Assembly (NCBI RefSeq): GCF_014205215.1
Contig: NZ_JACHNC010000001.1
Span: 2,299,001 to 2,363,000, forward strand
Source: Actinoplanes lobatus
GTDB taxonomy: Bacteria; Actinomycetota; Actinomycetes; Mycobacteriales; Micromonosporaceae
DNA length: 64,000 nt
Reading direction: 5' to 3'
The notes under the pieces: generated by a model
What the model saw: only the letters and a program-made list of their open reading frames with translations
Databases searched by the model: none
Told to the model about the DNA's origin: nothing
In this document: in pieces, positions 17,076 to 26,349 of the stretch
How the letters are laid out: every line of letters starts with the position of its first letter
How positions within the stretch are numbered: position 1 is the stretch's first letter
Made by a program: the position numbers and the translations under genes

Positions 17076-18838
17076 CGGCGCAGGCCCGCCTGCTCGGCGG
17101 CAGGTACCAGGTCGGCGAGCTGCTCGGCTACGGCGGCATGGCAGAGGTGCACCGTGGCCGTGACCTCCGGCTCGGGCGCGACGTCGCGATCAAGATGCTG
17201 CGTACCGACCTGGCTCGCGACGCCACGTTCCAGGAGCGGTTCCGCCGCGAGGCACAGAACTCCGCGGCGCTGAACCACCCCGCCATCGTCGCCGTCTACG
17301 ACACCGGTGAAGAGCTGTCGGCCACCGGCGAGAAGCTTCCGTTCATCGTGATGGAGTTCGTCAACGGACGGACCCTCAAGGAGGTGCTCGCCCAGGAGCA
17401 GCGCCTCCAGCCACGCCGGGCCCTCGAGATCATCGCCGACATCGACGCCGCGCTGGAGTTCAGCCACCGGCACGGGATCATCCACCGGGACATCAAGCCC
17501 GGCAACGTGATGATCACGCAGAACGGCCAGGTCAAGGTGATGGACTTCGGCATCGCCCGGGCGCTGGCCAGCGGTGCCACCACGATGACGCAGACCAGCG
17601 CGGTCATCGGCACGGCGCAGTACCTCTCCCCGGAGCAGGCGCGCGGTGAGTCGGTCGACGCCCGGTCCGATGTGTACGCCGCCGGTTGCGTCCTGTTCGA
17701 GCTGGTCGTCGGCCACCCGCCGTTCGTCGGTGACAGCCCGGTGAGCGTGGCCTACCAGCACGTCCGGGAGGACCCGCGGACGCCCAGCTCGATCAACCGC
17801 GACATCCCGCCGGACATCGACGCGATCGTGCTGAAGGCGCTGGCCAAGAACCCGCTCAACCGTTACCAGAGCGCTCAGGAGATGCGCGCCGACGCGTTGC
17901 GTGCCGTCTCCGGTCGCCCGGTGATGGCCACCCCGGTGATGAGCCAGGCCGAGACCGTGGCGATGACCGGCGGCCCGCGCCAGCAGTGGCAGCCGCAGGC
18001 CGCCACCACCATGCAGCGGCCGGTCTCGCCGGGGATGGGCGCGCCCCAGAAGCCGGAGAGCCGGTCGTCGTGGGTGATGGCCGCGGTGGCCGGCGTGGCC
18101 GTACTGGTCGTGGTGGTTCTCGGTGTGGCCCTGGCGATGGACCGCGACAAGACGCCCACCAACAACGAGCCGCAGTCGATCCCCATGCCCACCCTGGTTG
18201 GGCTCACCCTGGACCAGGCGAACGCGGAGCTGAACCGCGTCAAGTTGACTAATGTCTCTCCGCAGAAGCCGACGACCGGTGAGGACTGCGACGGGAAGAT
18301 CGTCAAGCAGTTCCCGGACCCCGGTACCACCACGGAGCTCACCCAGCAGGTCACCTACCAGGTGTGCAACAAGCCGGACGAGGTGCCCGTGCCGGAGGGC
18401 CTGGTGGGTGGCACCAGCGCCTCGGCCAAGAAGACTCTGGAGGGCCTCGGTCTCGAGGTGGACTTCCGCAGTGTCGACAGCGTGGCCGAGAAGGGTCAGG
18501 TTCTCGAGGTCGAGAGCGAGGGCGAGAAGGTCGCGCCCGGCACCACGATCACGGTCAAGGTGTCGAACAACAACCTGGTGATCGTGCCGGACGTGTTGAA
18601 ACGCTCCCAGGAGACCGCCGAGGCCCTGCTGGAGGAGAACTTCCTGACCTTCGACGTGGTCTACGTCCAGGCTGACGGCGAGCCGGGCACCGTGATGAGC
18701 CAGGACCCGAAGGCCGGCAAGAAGGTAAAGAAGAACACGCAGGTCAAGCTGCAAGTGATCGCCGAGCCTGACCCGAACACCAGCGGTTCCCCGTCGCCCG
18801 ACCCGACCGGTGCGGGCGCCGGCGTGGAATTCGACTGA
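17072..18838 (+). CDS. pknB: PknB-type Ser/Thr protein kinase with PASTA repeats
   Basis: A 588-residue membrane kinase. The kinase domain spans about residues 10-275 with LGYGGMAEV, ATP lysine K41, H138-R-D140 (HRDIKPGN), MDFGIAR and the threonine-rich activation loop (TTMTQTSAVIGTAQYLSPEQ). A transmembrane helix lies at about 330-353 (WVMAAVAGVAVLVVVVLGVA). The extracellular part has three PASTA domains (starting near MPTLVGLTL, VPVPEGLVGG and VIVPDVLKR), sensing muropeptides or lipid II. Mycobacterial PknB usually has four PASTA units; here I count three. Last gene of the operon, closed by a strong terminator. Confidence 0.95.
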   Translation: MTAQARLLGGRYQVGELLGYGGMAEVHRGRDLRLGRDVAIKMLRTDLARDATFQERFRREAQNSAALNHPAIVAVYDTGEELSATGEKLPFIVMEFVNGRTLKEVLAQEQRLQPRRALEIIADIDAALEFSHRHGIIHRDIKPGNVMITQNGQVKVMDFGIARALASGATTMTQTSAVIGTAQYLSPEQARGESVDARSDVYAAGCVLFELVVGHPPFVGDSPVSVAYQHVREDPRTPSSINRDIPPDIDAIVLKALAKNPLNRYQSAQEMRADALRAVSGRPVMATPVMSQAETVAMTGGPRQQWQPQAATTMQRPVSPGMGAPQKPESRSSWVMAAVAGVAVLVVVVLGVALAMDRDKTPTNNEPQSIPMPTLVGLTLDQANAELNRVKLTNVSPQKPTTGEDCDGKIVKQFPDPGTTTELTQQVTYQVCNKPDEVPVPEGLVGGTSASAKKTLEGLGLEVDFRSVDSVAEKGQVLEVESEGEKVAPGTTITVKVSNNNLVIVPDVLKRSQETAEALLEENFLTFDVVYVQADGEPGTVMSQDPKAGKKVKKNTQVKLQVIAEPDPNTSGSPSPDPTGAGAGVEFD

Positions 18839-18849
18839 GACGTACGAAC

Positions 18850-18885
18850 ACGAAAAAGGCCGGGGATTCTCCCGGCCTTTTTCGT
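18850..18885. terminator. bidirectional terminator between pknB and trpG
   Basis: A perfect 15-bp stem, ACGAAAAAGGCCGGG (18850-18864) with CCCGGCCTTTTTCGT (18871-18885) and a 6-base loop. The A-tract and T-tract arms serve both convergent genes. The best intrinsic terminator in the window. Confidence 0.95.
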
Positions 18886-18894
18886 ATCGCCAGG

Positions 18895-19545
18895 TCAGGC
18901 GGTGGCGAAGGCGGAGCGGCGGCGGGTCTCCACCTCGGCGGCCAGCGCCGGGGCCTTCTCCAGGGCGGAGGGCAGCCCGCACGCGGCCAGCCAGTTGGCC
19001 AGCATGGTGTGACCGCCCTCGGTCAGCACCGACTCCGGGTGGAACTGCACACCCTCGATCGGCAGCTCGCGGTGCCGCATCGCCATCACCACACCGGACT
19101 CGGTCGTGCCGGTCACCTCGATCTCCGCGGGCAGGGTCTCCGGCACGACGGCGAGCGAGTGGTAGCGGGTCGCGGTGAACGGGTCGGGCAGCCCGGCGAG
19201 CACACCGACGCCCTTGTGGTGCACGTCGGACGTCTTGCCGTGCAGCAGCTCGGGGGCGCGGGCCACGGTCGCCCCGAACGCGGCGCCGATCGCCTGATGG
19301 CCCAGGCAGACACCGAACATCGGGAGCTTCCCGGCGTACTCCCGGATGACGTCCGTCATGATCCCGGCGCGGGTCGGCTCGCCGGGTCCGGGCGACAGCA
19401 GGATGCCGGCCGCACCGAAGCCGCCCACCTCGGCCACCGAGATCTCGTCGTTGCGCCGCACCTCGCAGTCGGCGCCGAGCTGGCCCAGGTACTGCACCAG
19501 ATTGAAGACGAACGAGTCGTAGTTGTCGATCACCAGAATGCGCAC
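18895..19545 (-). CDS. trpG: anthranilate/aminodeoxychorismate synthase glutamine amidotransferase
   Basis: A 216-residue class I glutamine amidotransferase that releases ammonia from glutamine for the chorismate-using subunit of anthranilate synthase (tryptophan) or aminodeoxychorismate synthase (folate). It shows ILVIDNYDSFVFNLVQYL (N-terminus), LLSPGPGEP, the nucleophile in GVCLGHQAIG and the histidine/glutamate pair in VQFHPES. The start is the GTG at 19545 (VRILVIDNYDS) with AGGTG upstream. In mycobacteria the gene at this place is named trpG; it may in practice be pabA or serve both paths. Convergent with pknB. Confidence 0.92.
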   Translation of the reverse strand: MRILVIDNYDSFVFNLVQYLGQLGADCEVRRNDEISVAEVGGFGAAGILLSPGPGEPTRAGIMTDVIREYAGKLPMFGVCLGHQAIGAAFGATVARAPELLHGKTSDVHHKGVGVLAGLPDPFTATRYHSLAVVPETLPAEIEVTGTTESGVVMAMRHRELPIEGVQFHPESVLTEGGHTMLANWLAACGLPSALEKAPALAAEVETRRRSAFATA

Positions 19546-19549
19546 GTCA

Positions 19550-19807
19550 TCACCTGCTGGGGCTGGGATGGGGTTGATTGGAGGTCGTGCTGTAGGGAAG
19601 CTCGTCGTCACCCGGGACGACGGTCGTGCCACCGGCGTCCTCCCCGGTGCCGGCCTCCACCTGGACGTCGTCGAACGGCAGCAGCGGGGTGGCCCACGGG
19701 AACACCACGTACCAGAGCAGCAGCCCGACCACCGAGACCAGTGCCACCGACATGGTCAGCTTGCTCCAGCCGCCGCCCGGCAGCTTGCGCCAGATCCATG
19801 CGTACAT
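19550..19807 (-). CDS. small single-pass membrane protein
   Basis: An 85-residue protein: a basic N-terminus (MYAWIWRKLPGGGW), one transmembrane helix (LTMSVALVSVVGLLLWYVV, about residues 17-36) and an acidic, Thr/Pro-rich external tail. It sits between the class E sortase (3 bp upstream) and trpG (4 bp downstream), so it is translationally packed into that operon. No domain recognised. Its constant place beside the sortase suggests a sortase-associated or division-related role, but this is inference. Confidence 0.78.
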   Translation of the reverse strand: MYAWIWRKLPGGGWSKLTMSVALVSVVGLLLWYVVFPWATPLLPFDDVQVEAGTGEDAGGTTVVPGDDELPYSTTSNQPHPSPSR

Positions 19808-19810
19808 CCG

Positions 19811-21307
19811 TTATGCCTTCATGTCGGCCGGCATGCCGGCGTCGGGCAGGGCCTGATTCCGGGGGACGGTCTGGACCAGCTCGGCGTGGATGATCAGGCG
19901 CTGGTAGTTGTTGAACTTCGGGTTGCAGGTGGTCAGCGTGAGCAGCGCCTTGGTGGGTTTCGCCTTGGGCTTGCCGGGAACCGCGGCGACCACCGTGACC
20001 TGGTTCGGCTTCACGATCTCCTGGTCGTAGACGCGGTAGACGAACCAGCTCTCCCGGGTCTCGACGCCGATCACGTCGCCGGACTGGAGTTCGTCGAGGC
20101 GCCAGAAGATCTTCTTGATCCGGTGCCCGGCGACCGAGAAGTTGCCGAGCTGCCCGGGCTTCGCGGTCTCCGGGTAGTGGCCAGGCGCGTACCGGATGTC
20201 GTCGGGCTGCACGCCGTCGACGACCACCCACTTCTTGTCGAGCTTCGGGATGTAGAGGCGGCCGACCAGGTTGGCGCCGGGCGCCTTGGGGCCCTTGACC
20301 GCGGTGCTCGCGGTCGGTGCCACGGTCGGGTCGGCCCAGGCCTGGTCCAGTTCCTCGCCGAGGTTGTCCTGTTCGGCCTGCACCGCCGCGGAGTTTCCGA
20401 AGACCTGGTAGCCGGCGAAGAGCAGCACCACCAGACCGAAAGTGATCATGACTTCGCCGGAGGTGCGGATGGCGGTCCGGATCCGGGAGCCGGCGCTGGG
20501 GCGGGTCAGCTCCGAATAGACGCTCTTGTAGCCCTCGTCGGTCTGCTCCGGCCGCAGCTTGACCACCCGCTCACCCCGCTTCGCCTTGACGGGCTCCGAG
20601 GTGTCCGGGTCCGGTGCGTCGGCGCCGGTCGAGCCGCCACCGGAGCCTACTCCGGCAGTGGTGGTCACCGATGCGGCTCCGAGCGCGGCGTCCGGCCCGG
20701 CCGCCTCCCGGGCGGCATCCGCGGCGCTCTTCGCGGGTTTCTCCGGGATCGTCGGGAGGATGCCGGTCGGAGCATCCACCGTACGGATGACCGTGGTGAC
20801 GCTCGGGTCCCGCGTCGGGCCGGCCGTCCAGGGCTGTGCCGGTGTGCCCGCCGCGGGCAGCCAGGCGGTGGTCCCGCCGGGGGAGCCGGGCGCCTCCGGT
20901 GGGGGCCAGGCCGGCTCGGTGCGCGACCAGCGGTCACTGGGCTGCCGGCCGACGGCGGGCGTCCCGGCGGTGATCATCGCCGGGTCGGCGGGCGGGCTCA
21001 GCGGCTCGCTGGGCGGCGGGATCGCCGGAGTGGTGGTCCGGTTGGGGATCGGCGCCGTCGGGCCGCCCAGATCGTTTGCGGGGGCCTTCGCGGGGAAATC
21101 GTTCCCGCCGGTCCGCGACGCGGTGGGCTCGGGACGCGGGTCGACGTTGCCGCCCGGCCCGATCGGCGGCGCGAGTGGCCCGCCGGGCACCCCGTCGGGC
21201 GCCGCATCGGTGATCCGGGGGATGTAGGCGGTCTGCGCGTCGCTGTCCGGTGCGCGATGGCGGCCCGATCCGGCCGGGCGTGCCGGGTACTCCGGGGGAA
21301 CCATCAC
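19811..21307 (-). CDS. class E sortase with long cytoplasmic N-terminus
   Basis: A 498-residue sortase, a membrane cysteine transpeptidase that attaches secreted proteins to peptidoglycan. Residues 1-285 are Pro/Thr/Ala-rich low-complexity cytoplasmic sequence; one transmembrane helix follows ([18 protein letters not shown]). The C-terminal 200 residues are the sortase beta-barrel with the catalytic histidine in [12 protein letters not shown], cysteine C461 in [10 protein letters not shown] and arginine R470 in [11 protein letters not shown]. Usual class E sortases are much shorter, so the N-terminal extension is notable. The GTG (21307) or ATG (21304) start overlaps the DUF881 stop. Confidence 0.92.
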   Translation of the reverse strand: MMVPPEYPARPAGSGRHRAPDSDAQTAYIPRITDAAPDGVPGGPLAPPIGPGGNVDPRPEPTASRTGGNDFPAKAPANDLGGPTAPIPNRTTTPAIPPPSEPLSPPADPAMITAGTPAVGRQPSDRWSRTEPAWPPPEAPGSPGGTTAWLPAAGTPAQPWTAGPTRDPSVTTVIRTVDAPTGILPTIPEKPAKSAADAAREAAGPDAALGAASVTTTAGVGSGGGSTGADAPDPDTSEPVKAKRGERVVKLRPEQTDEGYKSVYSELTRPSAGSRIRTAIRTSGEVMITFGLVVLLFAGYQVFGNSAAVQAEQDNLGEELDQAWADPTVAPTASTAVKGPKAPGANLVGRLYIPKLDKKWVVVDGVQPDDIRYAPGHYPETAKPGQLGNFSVAGHRIKKIFWRLDELQSGDVIGVETRESWFVYRVYDQEIVKPNQVTVVAAVPGKPKAKPTKALLTLTTCNPKFNNYQRLIIHAELVQTVPRNQALPDAGMPADMKA

Positions 21308-22125
21308 CGGGCAGCCTGCGCCGATCGGAGGTCGGTTGATCCGTCGTACGCCTGCAAAGTCACGTTCTTCTCCACCTTTTCCTGGTAGCCGAGCCCGAAG
21401 TCGGCGACGGCCTCCCGGAACTGCCTGACTCCCTCTGACGACTCCAACGCGCGACTCAGCGCTGTGGGTTCGCCGATCGCTGTGATCTTGAAGGGTGGTG
21501 AGAAGACCTGGCCGTGAAGGAGCAGCGTGTTGCCGACACAGCGTACCGCGCTCGTGGAGATCACCCGGACGTCCATGATCGTCATAGCCTCGGCCCCACC
21601 AGCCCAGAGAGCGTTCACGACGGCCTGGACATCGCCCTGGTGGACGACCAGAGCGTCGTTGTCCGGGGCGTTGTCGCCGAAGTCGGAATCACGCCGGGGG
21701 GAGTCGTCGAGGGTGATGCTCAGACCCGGGCCGTGCATCTTCGAGAAGCCGGCCGACTGGCGTAGGGCGCCGGCCTGATCGAGGGCCGGGCGGCCCAGCT
21801 CGGCCAGCCGGGCGGTCTCGGCGTCCACCGACTTCCGCAGCTCGGCCGCGCGCTTCTCGCCGGCCGCCAGGCGGTCCCGCTTCTCGGCGATCAACTGGGT
21901 CAGTTGTGGGCGCCGGTCGTCGCGCAGTGCCGTACCGCCGGCGGTGTTCGCCGAGGTGGTGAAGAGCAGGCCCGCCGCCAGCGCGATCAGCGGAACCCCC
22001 ACCGACCAGAGGGAACGGTGCTGGTCACGCCGTGGCCGGAGGCCGCGGGCGACGCGCCGGAGAACGAGTTTCCAGGAGGCCCCAGCAGCGCCGTCGTCCA
22101 CGTCGCCTCCCACTCGAAAGCCCAC
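21304..22125 (-). CDS. DUF881 family membrane protein
   Basis: A 273-residue DUF881 protein: a basic cytoplasmic head, one transmembrane helix ([20 protein letters not shown], about 41-60), a coiled-coil segment rich in Arg/Glu/Ala (about 70-115), and the external domain with [32 protein letters not shown] and the [13 protein letters not shown] stretch. Homologues lie beside crgA and trpG in mycobacteria (Rv0012 region) and streptomycetes; function unknown, presumed envelope or division-related. GTG 22125 is the longest start; GTG at codon 9 (GGGAGG upstream) is also possible. It reads away from crgA, with 173 bp between. Confidence 0.88.
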   Translation of the reverse strand: MGFRVGGDVDDGAAGASWKLVLRRVARGLRPRRDQHRSLWSVGVPLIALAAGLLFTTSANTAGGTALRDDRRPQLTQLIAEKRDRLAAGEKRAAELRKSVDAETARLAELGRPALDQAGALRQSAGFSKMHGPGLSITLDDSPRRDSDFGDNAPDNDALVVHQGDVQAVVNALWAGGAEAMTIMDVRVISTSAVRCVGNTLLLHGQVFSPPFKITAIGEPTALSRALESSEGVRQFREAVADFGLGYQEKVEKNVTLQAYDGSTDLRSAQAAR

Positions 22126-22298
22126 CCCGCCCCCTCAAGAACAGACGCCGAGGTATTTTCCTGCCCCGGCGGGTGCCTCTCTGCACAGCGCCTTGACTAC
22201 GCTAGCTGTCGAACAGTATTCGCCACGGGCAGCATTCGGGACTCCCGGAGCCGCTCAGCGGTGGGTTGTTCACCACTTGTTGCCCTCAGGAGAGCACC

Positions 22299-22562
22299 GT
22301 GCCCAAGTCGCAGGTTCGCAAGAAGAAGGTCTACACCCCGCCGTCGGACATCAGCCCGGCAGTCAAGGGTGCGTCCAACAAGCCGAGTCCGGTGTGGGTT
22401 CCAGCCACCGCGGTCGCCCTGATCGTCATCGGCATCGCGTGGCTCGTCGTCTACTACCTGTCCTCCCAGCAGTGGCCGGTGGAGAGCTGGCAGTACTGGA
22501 ACCTCGCGGTGGGCTTCGGCTGCATGGTGGCCTCACTGGGCCTGCTCTCGCGCTGGCGCTGA
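22299..22562 (+). CDS. crgA: CrgA, cell division inhibitor/assembly protein
   Basis: An 87-residue CrgA/WhiP protein with two transmembrane helices (WVPATAVALIVIGIAWLVVY and WNLAVGFGCMVASLGLLSRW) and a basic N-terminus (VPKSQVRKKKVYTPPSD). CrgA localises to the septum, interacts with FtsZ, FtsI and CwsA and coordinates septum and pole assembly. I use GTG 22299 with AGGAG 7 bp upstream; the frame extends upstream but without support. Divergent from the DUF881 gene, as in relatives. Confidence 0.95.
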   Translation: MPKSQVRKKKVYTPPSDISPAVKGASNKPSPVWVPATAVALIVIGIAWLVVYYLSSQQWPVESWQYWNLAVGFGCMVASLGLLSRWR

Positions 22563-22566
22563 AATC

Positions 22567-22595
22567 TCACGTGCCGCCATCGCGCGGTCACGTGA
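22567..22595 (+). terminator. first hairpin after crgA
   Basis: TCACGTG-CCGC (22567-22577) pairs with GCGG-T-CACGTGA (22584-22595) with one bulged T. It starts 4 bp after the crgA stop and is followed by AAAATT. It contains two CACGTG boxes. Confidence 0.6.
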
Positions 22596-22609
22596 AAAAT
22601 TGCAGAAGC

Positions 22610-22641
22610 AAGCGCACCCCCGCTCGCCGTGGGGTGCGCTT
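22610..22641 (+). terminator. second hairpin after crgA
   Basis: A perfect 11-bp stem, AAGCGCACCCC (22610-22620) and GGGGTGCGCTT (22631-22641), with a 10-base loop followed by TTC. Together with the preceding hairpin it forms a tandem terminator. Confidence 0.8.
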
Positions 22642-22662
22642 TCGGCGTGGGGGTGCATCGCC

Positions 22663-22702
22663 TTGACCTGCGGCGCGCGCCCGTCTATTACTCGTGGGTA
22701 AC
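22663..22702 (+). promoter_or_regulatory. etfD promoter with TTACT-GGGTAA operator-like motif
   Basis: TTGACC (22663-22668) and TATTAC (22686-22691), spacing 17, form a plausible sigma-70-type promoter. Overlapping the -10 is the inverted-repeat motif ATTACTCGTGGGTAAC (22687-22702; TTAC-N6-GTAA). Nearly the same motif occurs at the promoter of the FadE5-like gene (32861-32876). Repressor binding is inferred. Confidence 0.6.
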
Positions 22703-22737
22703 ATAGGCTGGCGCACCGCCGACCGAGGAGGCACCAG

Positions 22738-24885
22738 ATGGGCATCGCGCAGATAACCGCCACCGTCTTAGCGGGGGTGATCACGGTGGTGGCCGTCTAT
22801 CTGGCGGTGCGCGCCGTCATGACCATCACCGCGGTGATCCGGCAGGGCCAGCCCGATCCGGCCCGGTTCGCCGAGCCGAAGGTCCGCACCAAGACCATGC
22901 TGGTGGAGACCGTCGGTCACACCAGGATGCTCAAGTGGAGCGCCATCGGCGCGGCCCACTGGTTCGTGATGGTCTCGTTCGTCATCCTGTCGTCGCTGGT
23001 CCTCGAGGCCTACTTCGAGGTCGTCGACCCGGACCTGGGCCTGCCGATCATCGGACACTGGGTCGTCTTCGGCCTGGTCACCGAGTGGATCGGCATTCTC
23101 GGCACGGTCGGCATCCTCTACCTGGTGTTCGTCCGCCAGCGCCAGAAGCCGGGCGCCGTGAAGCGGAGCCGGTTCCTGGGCTCGACCATGTGGCAGGCGT
23201 ACTTCGTCGAGGCCGTCATCGTCGGCGTGCTGATCTTCGGCTTCCTGATCCGGGGCTTCAAGGTCGCCACCGACACCTTCGAGTACCCGATGTGGGCCAC
23301 CCCGCTGAGCCACGCCGTCGGCTCGGTGCTCCCGGCCTGGGAGGACGGCGCCACCTGGGCCGCGCTCGTCAAGATCCTCATCTCGATGACCTGGCTGATC
23401 ACCATCTCGCTGAACCCGACGATGGGTGTCGCCTGGCACCGCTTCCTGGCGTTCTTCAACATCTACTTCAAGCGCAGCCCGGAGAAGCCGGCCGGTTCCG
23501 GCCTGGGCGCCCTGAAGCCGATGATGAGCGAGGGCAAGCCGCTCGACTTCGAGGAGGCCGACCCGGAGAAGGACCTCTTCGGCGTCAACCAGGTCGAGCA
23601 GTTCACCTGGAAGGGCCTGCTGGACTTCTCCACCTGCACCGAGTGCGGCCGCTGCCAGTCGCAGTGCCCGGCGTGGAACACGGCCAAGCCGCTGTCGCCG
23701 AAGCTGCTCGTGCTCTCGCTGCGCGACCACGCGTACGCCAAGGCGCCGTACCTGCTCGCCGGCGGCGGCAAGGACCTGATGGGCGAGGAGAAGGCCACCG
23801 AGGCCCAGCTCGCGCACATGGACGTCCTCGCGCTCGCCGAGGGCAACCGCCCGCTGATCGGCACCGCCGAGGAGCAGGGCGTCATCGACCCGGACGTGCT
23901 CTGGTCCTGCACCACCTGCGGCGCCTGTGTCGAGCAGTGCCCGGTCGACATCGAGCACATCGACCACATCGTCGACATGCGCCGCTACCAGGTGCTGATC
24001 GAGTCGAGCTTCCCCTCCGAGGCCGGCGTCATGCTGCGCAACCTGGAGAACAAGGGCAACCCGTGGGGCGCCCCGCAGAACACCCGCGAGGACTGGACCA
24101 AGGGCCTGGACTTCGAGGTGCCGCGGGTCGGCGAGGTCGAGGACTTCGACTACCTGTTCTGGGTCGGCTGCGCCGGAGCCTTCGAGGACCGGGCCAAGAA
24201 GACCACCCGCGCGGTGGCCACGCTGCTCAACGAGGCCGGCGTCAAGTACGCCATCCTCGGCGAGGGCGAGACCTGCACCGGCGACCCGGCCCGCCGGATC
24301 GGCAACGAGTTCATCTTCCAGATGCTCGCCCAGCAGAACGTCGAGGTGCTGAACGAGGCGCTCGGCGAGAACACCACCAAGAAGATCGTCGCGACCTGCC
24401 CGCACTGCTTCAACACCCTCGGCAACGAGTACGAGCAGCTCGGTCTCAAGGTCGAGGTGGTCCACCACACCCAGCTCCTGGCGCACCTGGTCAAGGAGGG
24501 CAAGCTCACCCCGGTCCAGCCGATCGAGGGCGACGTCACCTACCACGACCCCTGCTACCTGGGCCGGCACAACCGGGTCTTCGACGCCCCGCGTGAGGTG
24601 CTCGGCGAGACGGCCAACCTGGTCGAGATGCCGCGTAACCAGGAACGCTCCTTCTGCTGCGGCGCCGGCGGCGCCCGGATGTGGATGGAGGAGCGGATCG
24701 GCAAGCGGATCAACGTCGAGCGCACCGAGGAGGCCCTGGCCACCGGCGCCAAGACGATCGCCGTGGGCTGCCCGTTCTGCTACACCATGATCGGCGACGG
24801 GGTCACCGGCAAGGGCAAGCAGGAAGAGGTCGAGGTGGTCGACGTGGCCACCGTCCTGCTCCGCTCGCTCAAGAAGGACGCCTGA
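22738..24885 (+). CDS. etfD: EtfD-type membrane Fe-S oxidoreductase (ETF:quinone)
   Basis: A 715-residue protein resembling mycobacterial EtfD (Rv0338c), which moves electrons from reduced ETF (filled by acyl-CoA dehydrogenases) to menaquinone during fatty-acid oxidation. The N-terminal 245 residues hold about five membrane helices with haem-type histidines. Two 4Fe-4S clusters follow: CTECGRCQSQCP (from C300) and CTTCGACVEQCP (from C391). Two cysteine-rich CCG domains complete it (VGCAGAFEDR with CPHCFNTLG; YHDPCYLGRHN with CCGAGGARMWMEE). Start ATG with GAGGAGG upstream. It is monocistronic with its own promoter and terminator. Older annotation calls this family heterodisulfide reductase-like. 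Confidence 0.88.
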   Translation: MGIAQITATVLAGVITVVAVYLAVRAVMTITAVIRQGQPDPARFAEPKVRTKTMLVETVGHTRMLKWSAIGAAHWFVMVSFVILSSLVLEAYFEVVDPDLGLPIIGHWVVFGLVTEWIGILGTVGILYLVFVRQRQKPGAVKRSRFLGSTMWQAYFVEAVIVGVLIFGFLIRGFKVATDTFEYPMWATPLSHAVGSVLPAWEDGATWAALVKILISMTWLITISLNPTMGVAWHRFLAFFNIYFKRSPEKPAGSGLGALKPMMSEGKPLDFEEADPEKDLFGVNQVEQFTWKGLLDFSTCTECGRCQSQCPAWNTAKPLSPKLLVLSLRDHAYAKAPYLLAGGGKDLMGEEKATEAQLAHMDVLALAEGNRPLIGTAEEQGVIDPDVLWSCTTCGACVEQCPVDIEHIDHIVDMRRYQVLIESSFPSEAGVMLRNLENKGNPWGAPQNTREDWTKGLDFEVPRVGEVEDFDYLFWVGCAGAFEDRAKKTTRAVATLLNEAGVKYAILGEGETCTGDPARRIGNEFIFQMLAQQNVEVLNEALGENTTKKIVATCPHCFNTLGNEYEQLGLKVEVVHHTQLLAHLVKEGKLTPVQPIEGDVTYHDPCYLGRHNRVFDAPREVLGETANLVEMPRNQERSFCCGAGGARMWMEERIGKRINVERTEEALATGAKTIAVGCPFCYTMIGDGVTGKGKQEEVEVVDVATVLLRSLKKDA

Positions 24886-24895
24886 AAGATCTCCA

Positions 24896-24930
24896 CCGAT
24901 GGCCGGTCGCCGTAGGCGGCCGGCCATCGG
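24896..24930 (+). terminator. terminator after etfD
   Basis: A perfect 11-bp stem, CCGATGGCCGG (24896-24906) with CCGGCCATCGG (24920-24930), followed by CCTTTCCC, 10 bp after the stop. Confidence 0.8.
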
Positions 24931-25014
24931 CCTTTCCCGGGCGGGATGTCACACCCGGCGCGGTTAGTGTGGGACGTCCCGGTCCGGCACAATGAGTGCC
25001 GAGGTGAAGCGATC

Positions 25015-26349
25015 ATGGACGGCCTGCTCCTGACCGCGGTGCTCCCGCTGGTCGCGTTCGCGCTACTGACGGGTGGCAACGCGTTCTTCGTGGCAGCCGA
25101 GTTCGGGCTGGTGACCGTCGATCGTGCCGAGATCGACGCGCGTGCCCAGGCCGGGGACCGGCGTGCCGCCAAAGTCCGTACCGCCCTCCAGGAGCTCTCC
25201 TTCCAGCTCTCCGGGGCGCAGCTGGGCATCACGGTGACCGCGCTGCTCACCGGCTACCTGGCCGAGCCGGCGCTCTCCGAGATCTTCACTCCTGTGGTGG
25301 AACCCGTGGCCGGCGCGTCGACCGCGACCGTCACCCATGTGCTCGCCCTGGCCGTGGCCACCCTGATCTCGATGCTCTTCGGCGAGCTGGTGCCGAAGAA
25401 CGCGGCACTGGCCCGTCCGATGGGGATCGCGCTGCGCACCACCACCCCGCTGCGCGGCTTCTCGACCCTCTTCAAGTGGCTGATCGCCGCGCTCAACGGC
25501 ACCGCCAACTGGCTGGTCCGCCGGCTCGGCATCGAGCCGCAGGAGGAGCTGGCCAGCGCCCGCTCGCCGGAGGAACTCGGCCTGCTCGCCGCGATCAGCG
25601 CCTCGGCCGGCGCGCTGCCGGCCGAGACCGCCACCCTGATGCGCCGGACCATCCGGTTCGGCGAGAAACGGGCGGCCAAGGCGATGACGCCACGCGTCGA
25701 CGTGGTCGGCCTCAAGACCACCGCGAGCGCCGCGGATCTGATCACGGTGGCGCGCGAGACCGGCCATACCCGATTTCCGGTGTACGAGAACACGCTCGAC
25801 GCCGTGACCGGGGTGGTGGGCGTGAACGAGGCCCTCGGTGTGCCACCCGAGCGCCGGGCCGCCACTCGCGTCTCCACGCTGGCCAAGGAGCCGGTCTACG
25901 TGCCGGAGAGTCTGAGCCTGGACAAGGTGCTGGAGGCGCTGCGGGCGGCGGGCGCCGACCTGGCCATCGTGGTCGACGAGTACGGCGGCACCGACGGCGT
26001 GGTCACCACCGAGGACCTGGTCGAGGAACTGGTCGGGGAGATCGCTGACGAGTACGACACCGACCTTGCCGAGACGGGCACACAGGAGCTGACCGCCCCG
26101 GGTGGGGAGAAGACGTTCGTGGTCGACGGCCTCCTGCGGGAGGACGAGGTGCATGAGCAGACCGGCTTCCGGCTGCCCGAGGGGCCGTACGAGACGCTTG
26201 CCGGCTTCCTGCTCGCCCGGCTCGGCCACATCCCGGTCGCCGGGGAATCGCTGGAGGAAGACGGGTGGGAGTTCACCGTGATGCAGGTCGACCGGCACCG
26301 GATCGAGCAGGTCCGGGTGGTCGCGCCGGCGGAGAGAAGCGATGACTGA
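25015..26349 (+). CDS. CNNM/CBS-domain membrane protein (hemolysin C/CorC family), first copy
   Basis: A 444-residue membrane protein: DUF21/CNNM transmembrane domain (about residues 1-190, opening LPLVAFALLTGGNAFFVAAE and containing LFGELVPKNAALARP), a CBS-domain pair (about 210-340; MTPRVDVVGLKTT, VVDEYGGTDGVVTTEDLVEE) and a C-terminal CorC/HlyC domain (about 350-435). Such proteins export Mg2+ or other divalent ions or maintain ion resistance; the hemolysin name is historical. Start ATG 25015. It overlaps the second copy by 8 bp, so the pair is one operon and may form a hetero-oligomer. Confidence 0.88.
   Translation: MDGLLLTAVLPLVAFALLTGGNAFFVAAEFGLVTVDRAEIDARAQAGDRRAAKVRTALQELSFQLSGAQLGITVTALLTGYLAEPALSEIFTPVVEPVAGASTATVTHVLALAVATLISMLFGELVPKNAALARPMGIALRTTTPLRGFSTLFKWLIAALNGTANWLVRRLGIEPQEELASARSPEELGLLAAISASAGALPAETATLMRRTIRFGEKRAAKAMTPRVDVVGLKTTASAADLITVARETGHTRFPVYENTLDAVTGVVGVNEALGVPPERRAATRVSTLAKEPVYVPESLSLDKVLEALRAAGADLAIVVDEYGGTDGVVTTEDLVEELVGEIADEYDTDLAETGTQELTAPGGEKTFVVDGLLREDEVHEQTGFRLPEGPYETLAGFLLARLGHIPVAGESLEEDGWEFTVMQVDRHRIEQVRVVAPAERSDD

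Noticed and set aside
16943..18982. 679-codon open frame opposite pknB
   Set aside because: It runs antisense through the kinase and PASTA domains; composition is typical of a GC-rich shadow frame.
22768..24927. 719-codon open frame opposite etfD
   Set aside because: Its translation is low-complexity Leu/Gly/Asp-rich with no domain, and it mirrors the third-position GC of etfD, which has clear Fe-S motifs.
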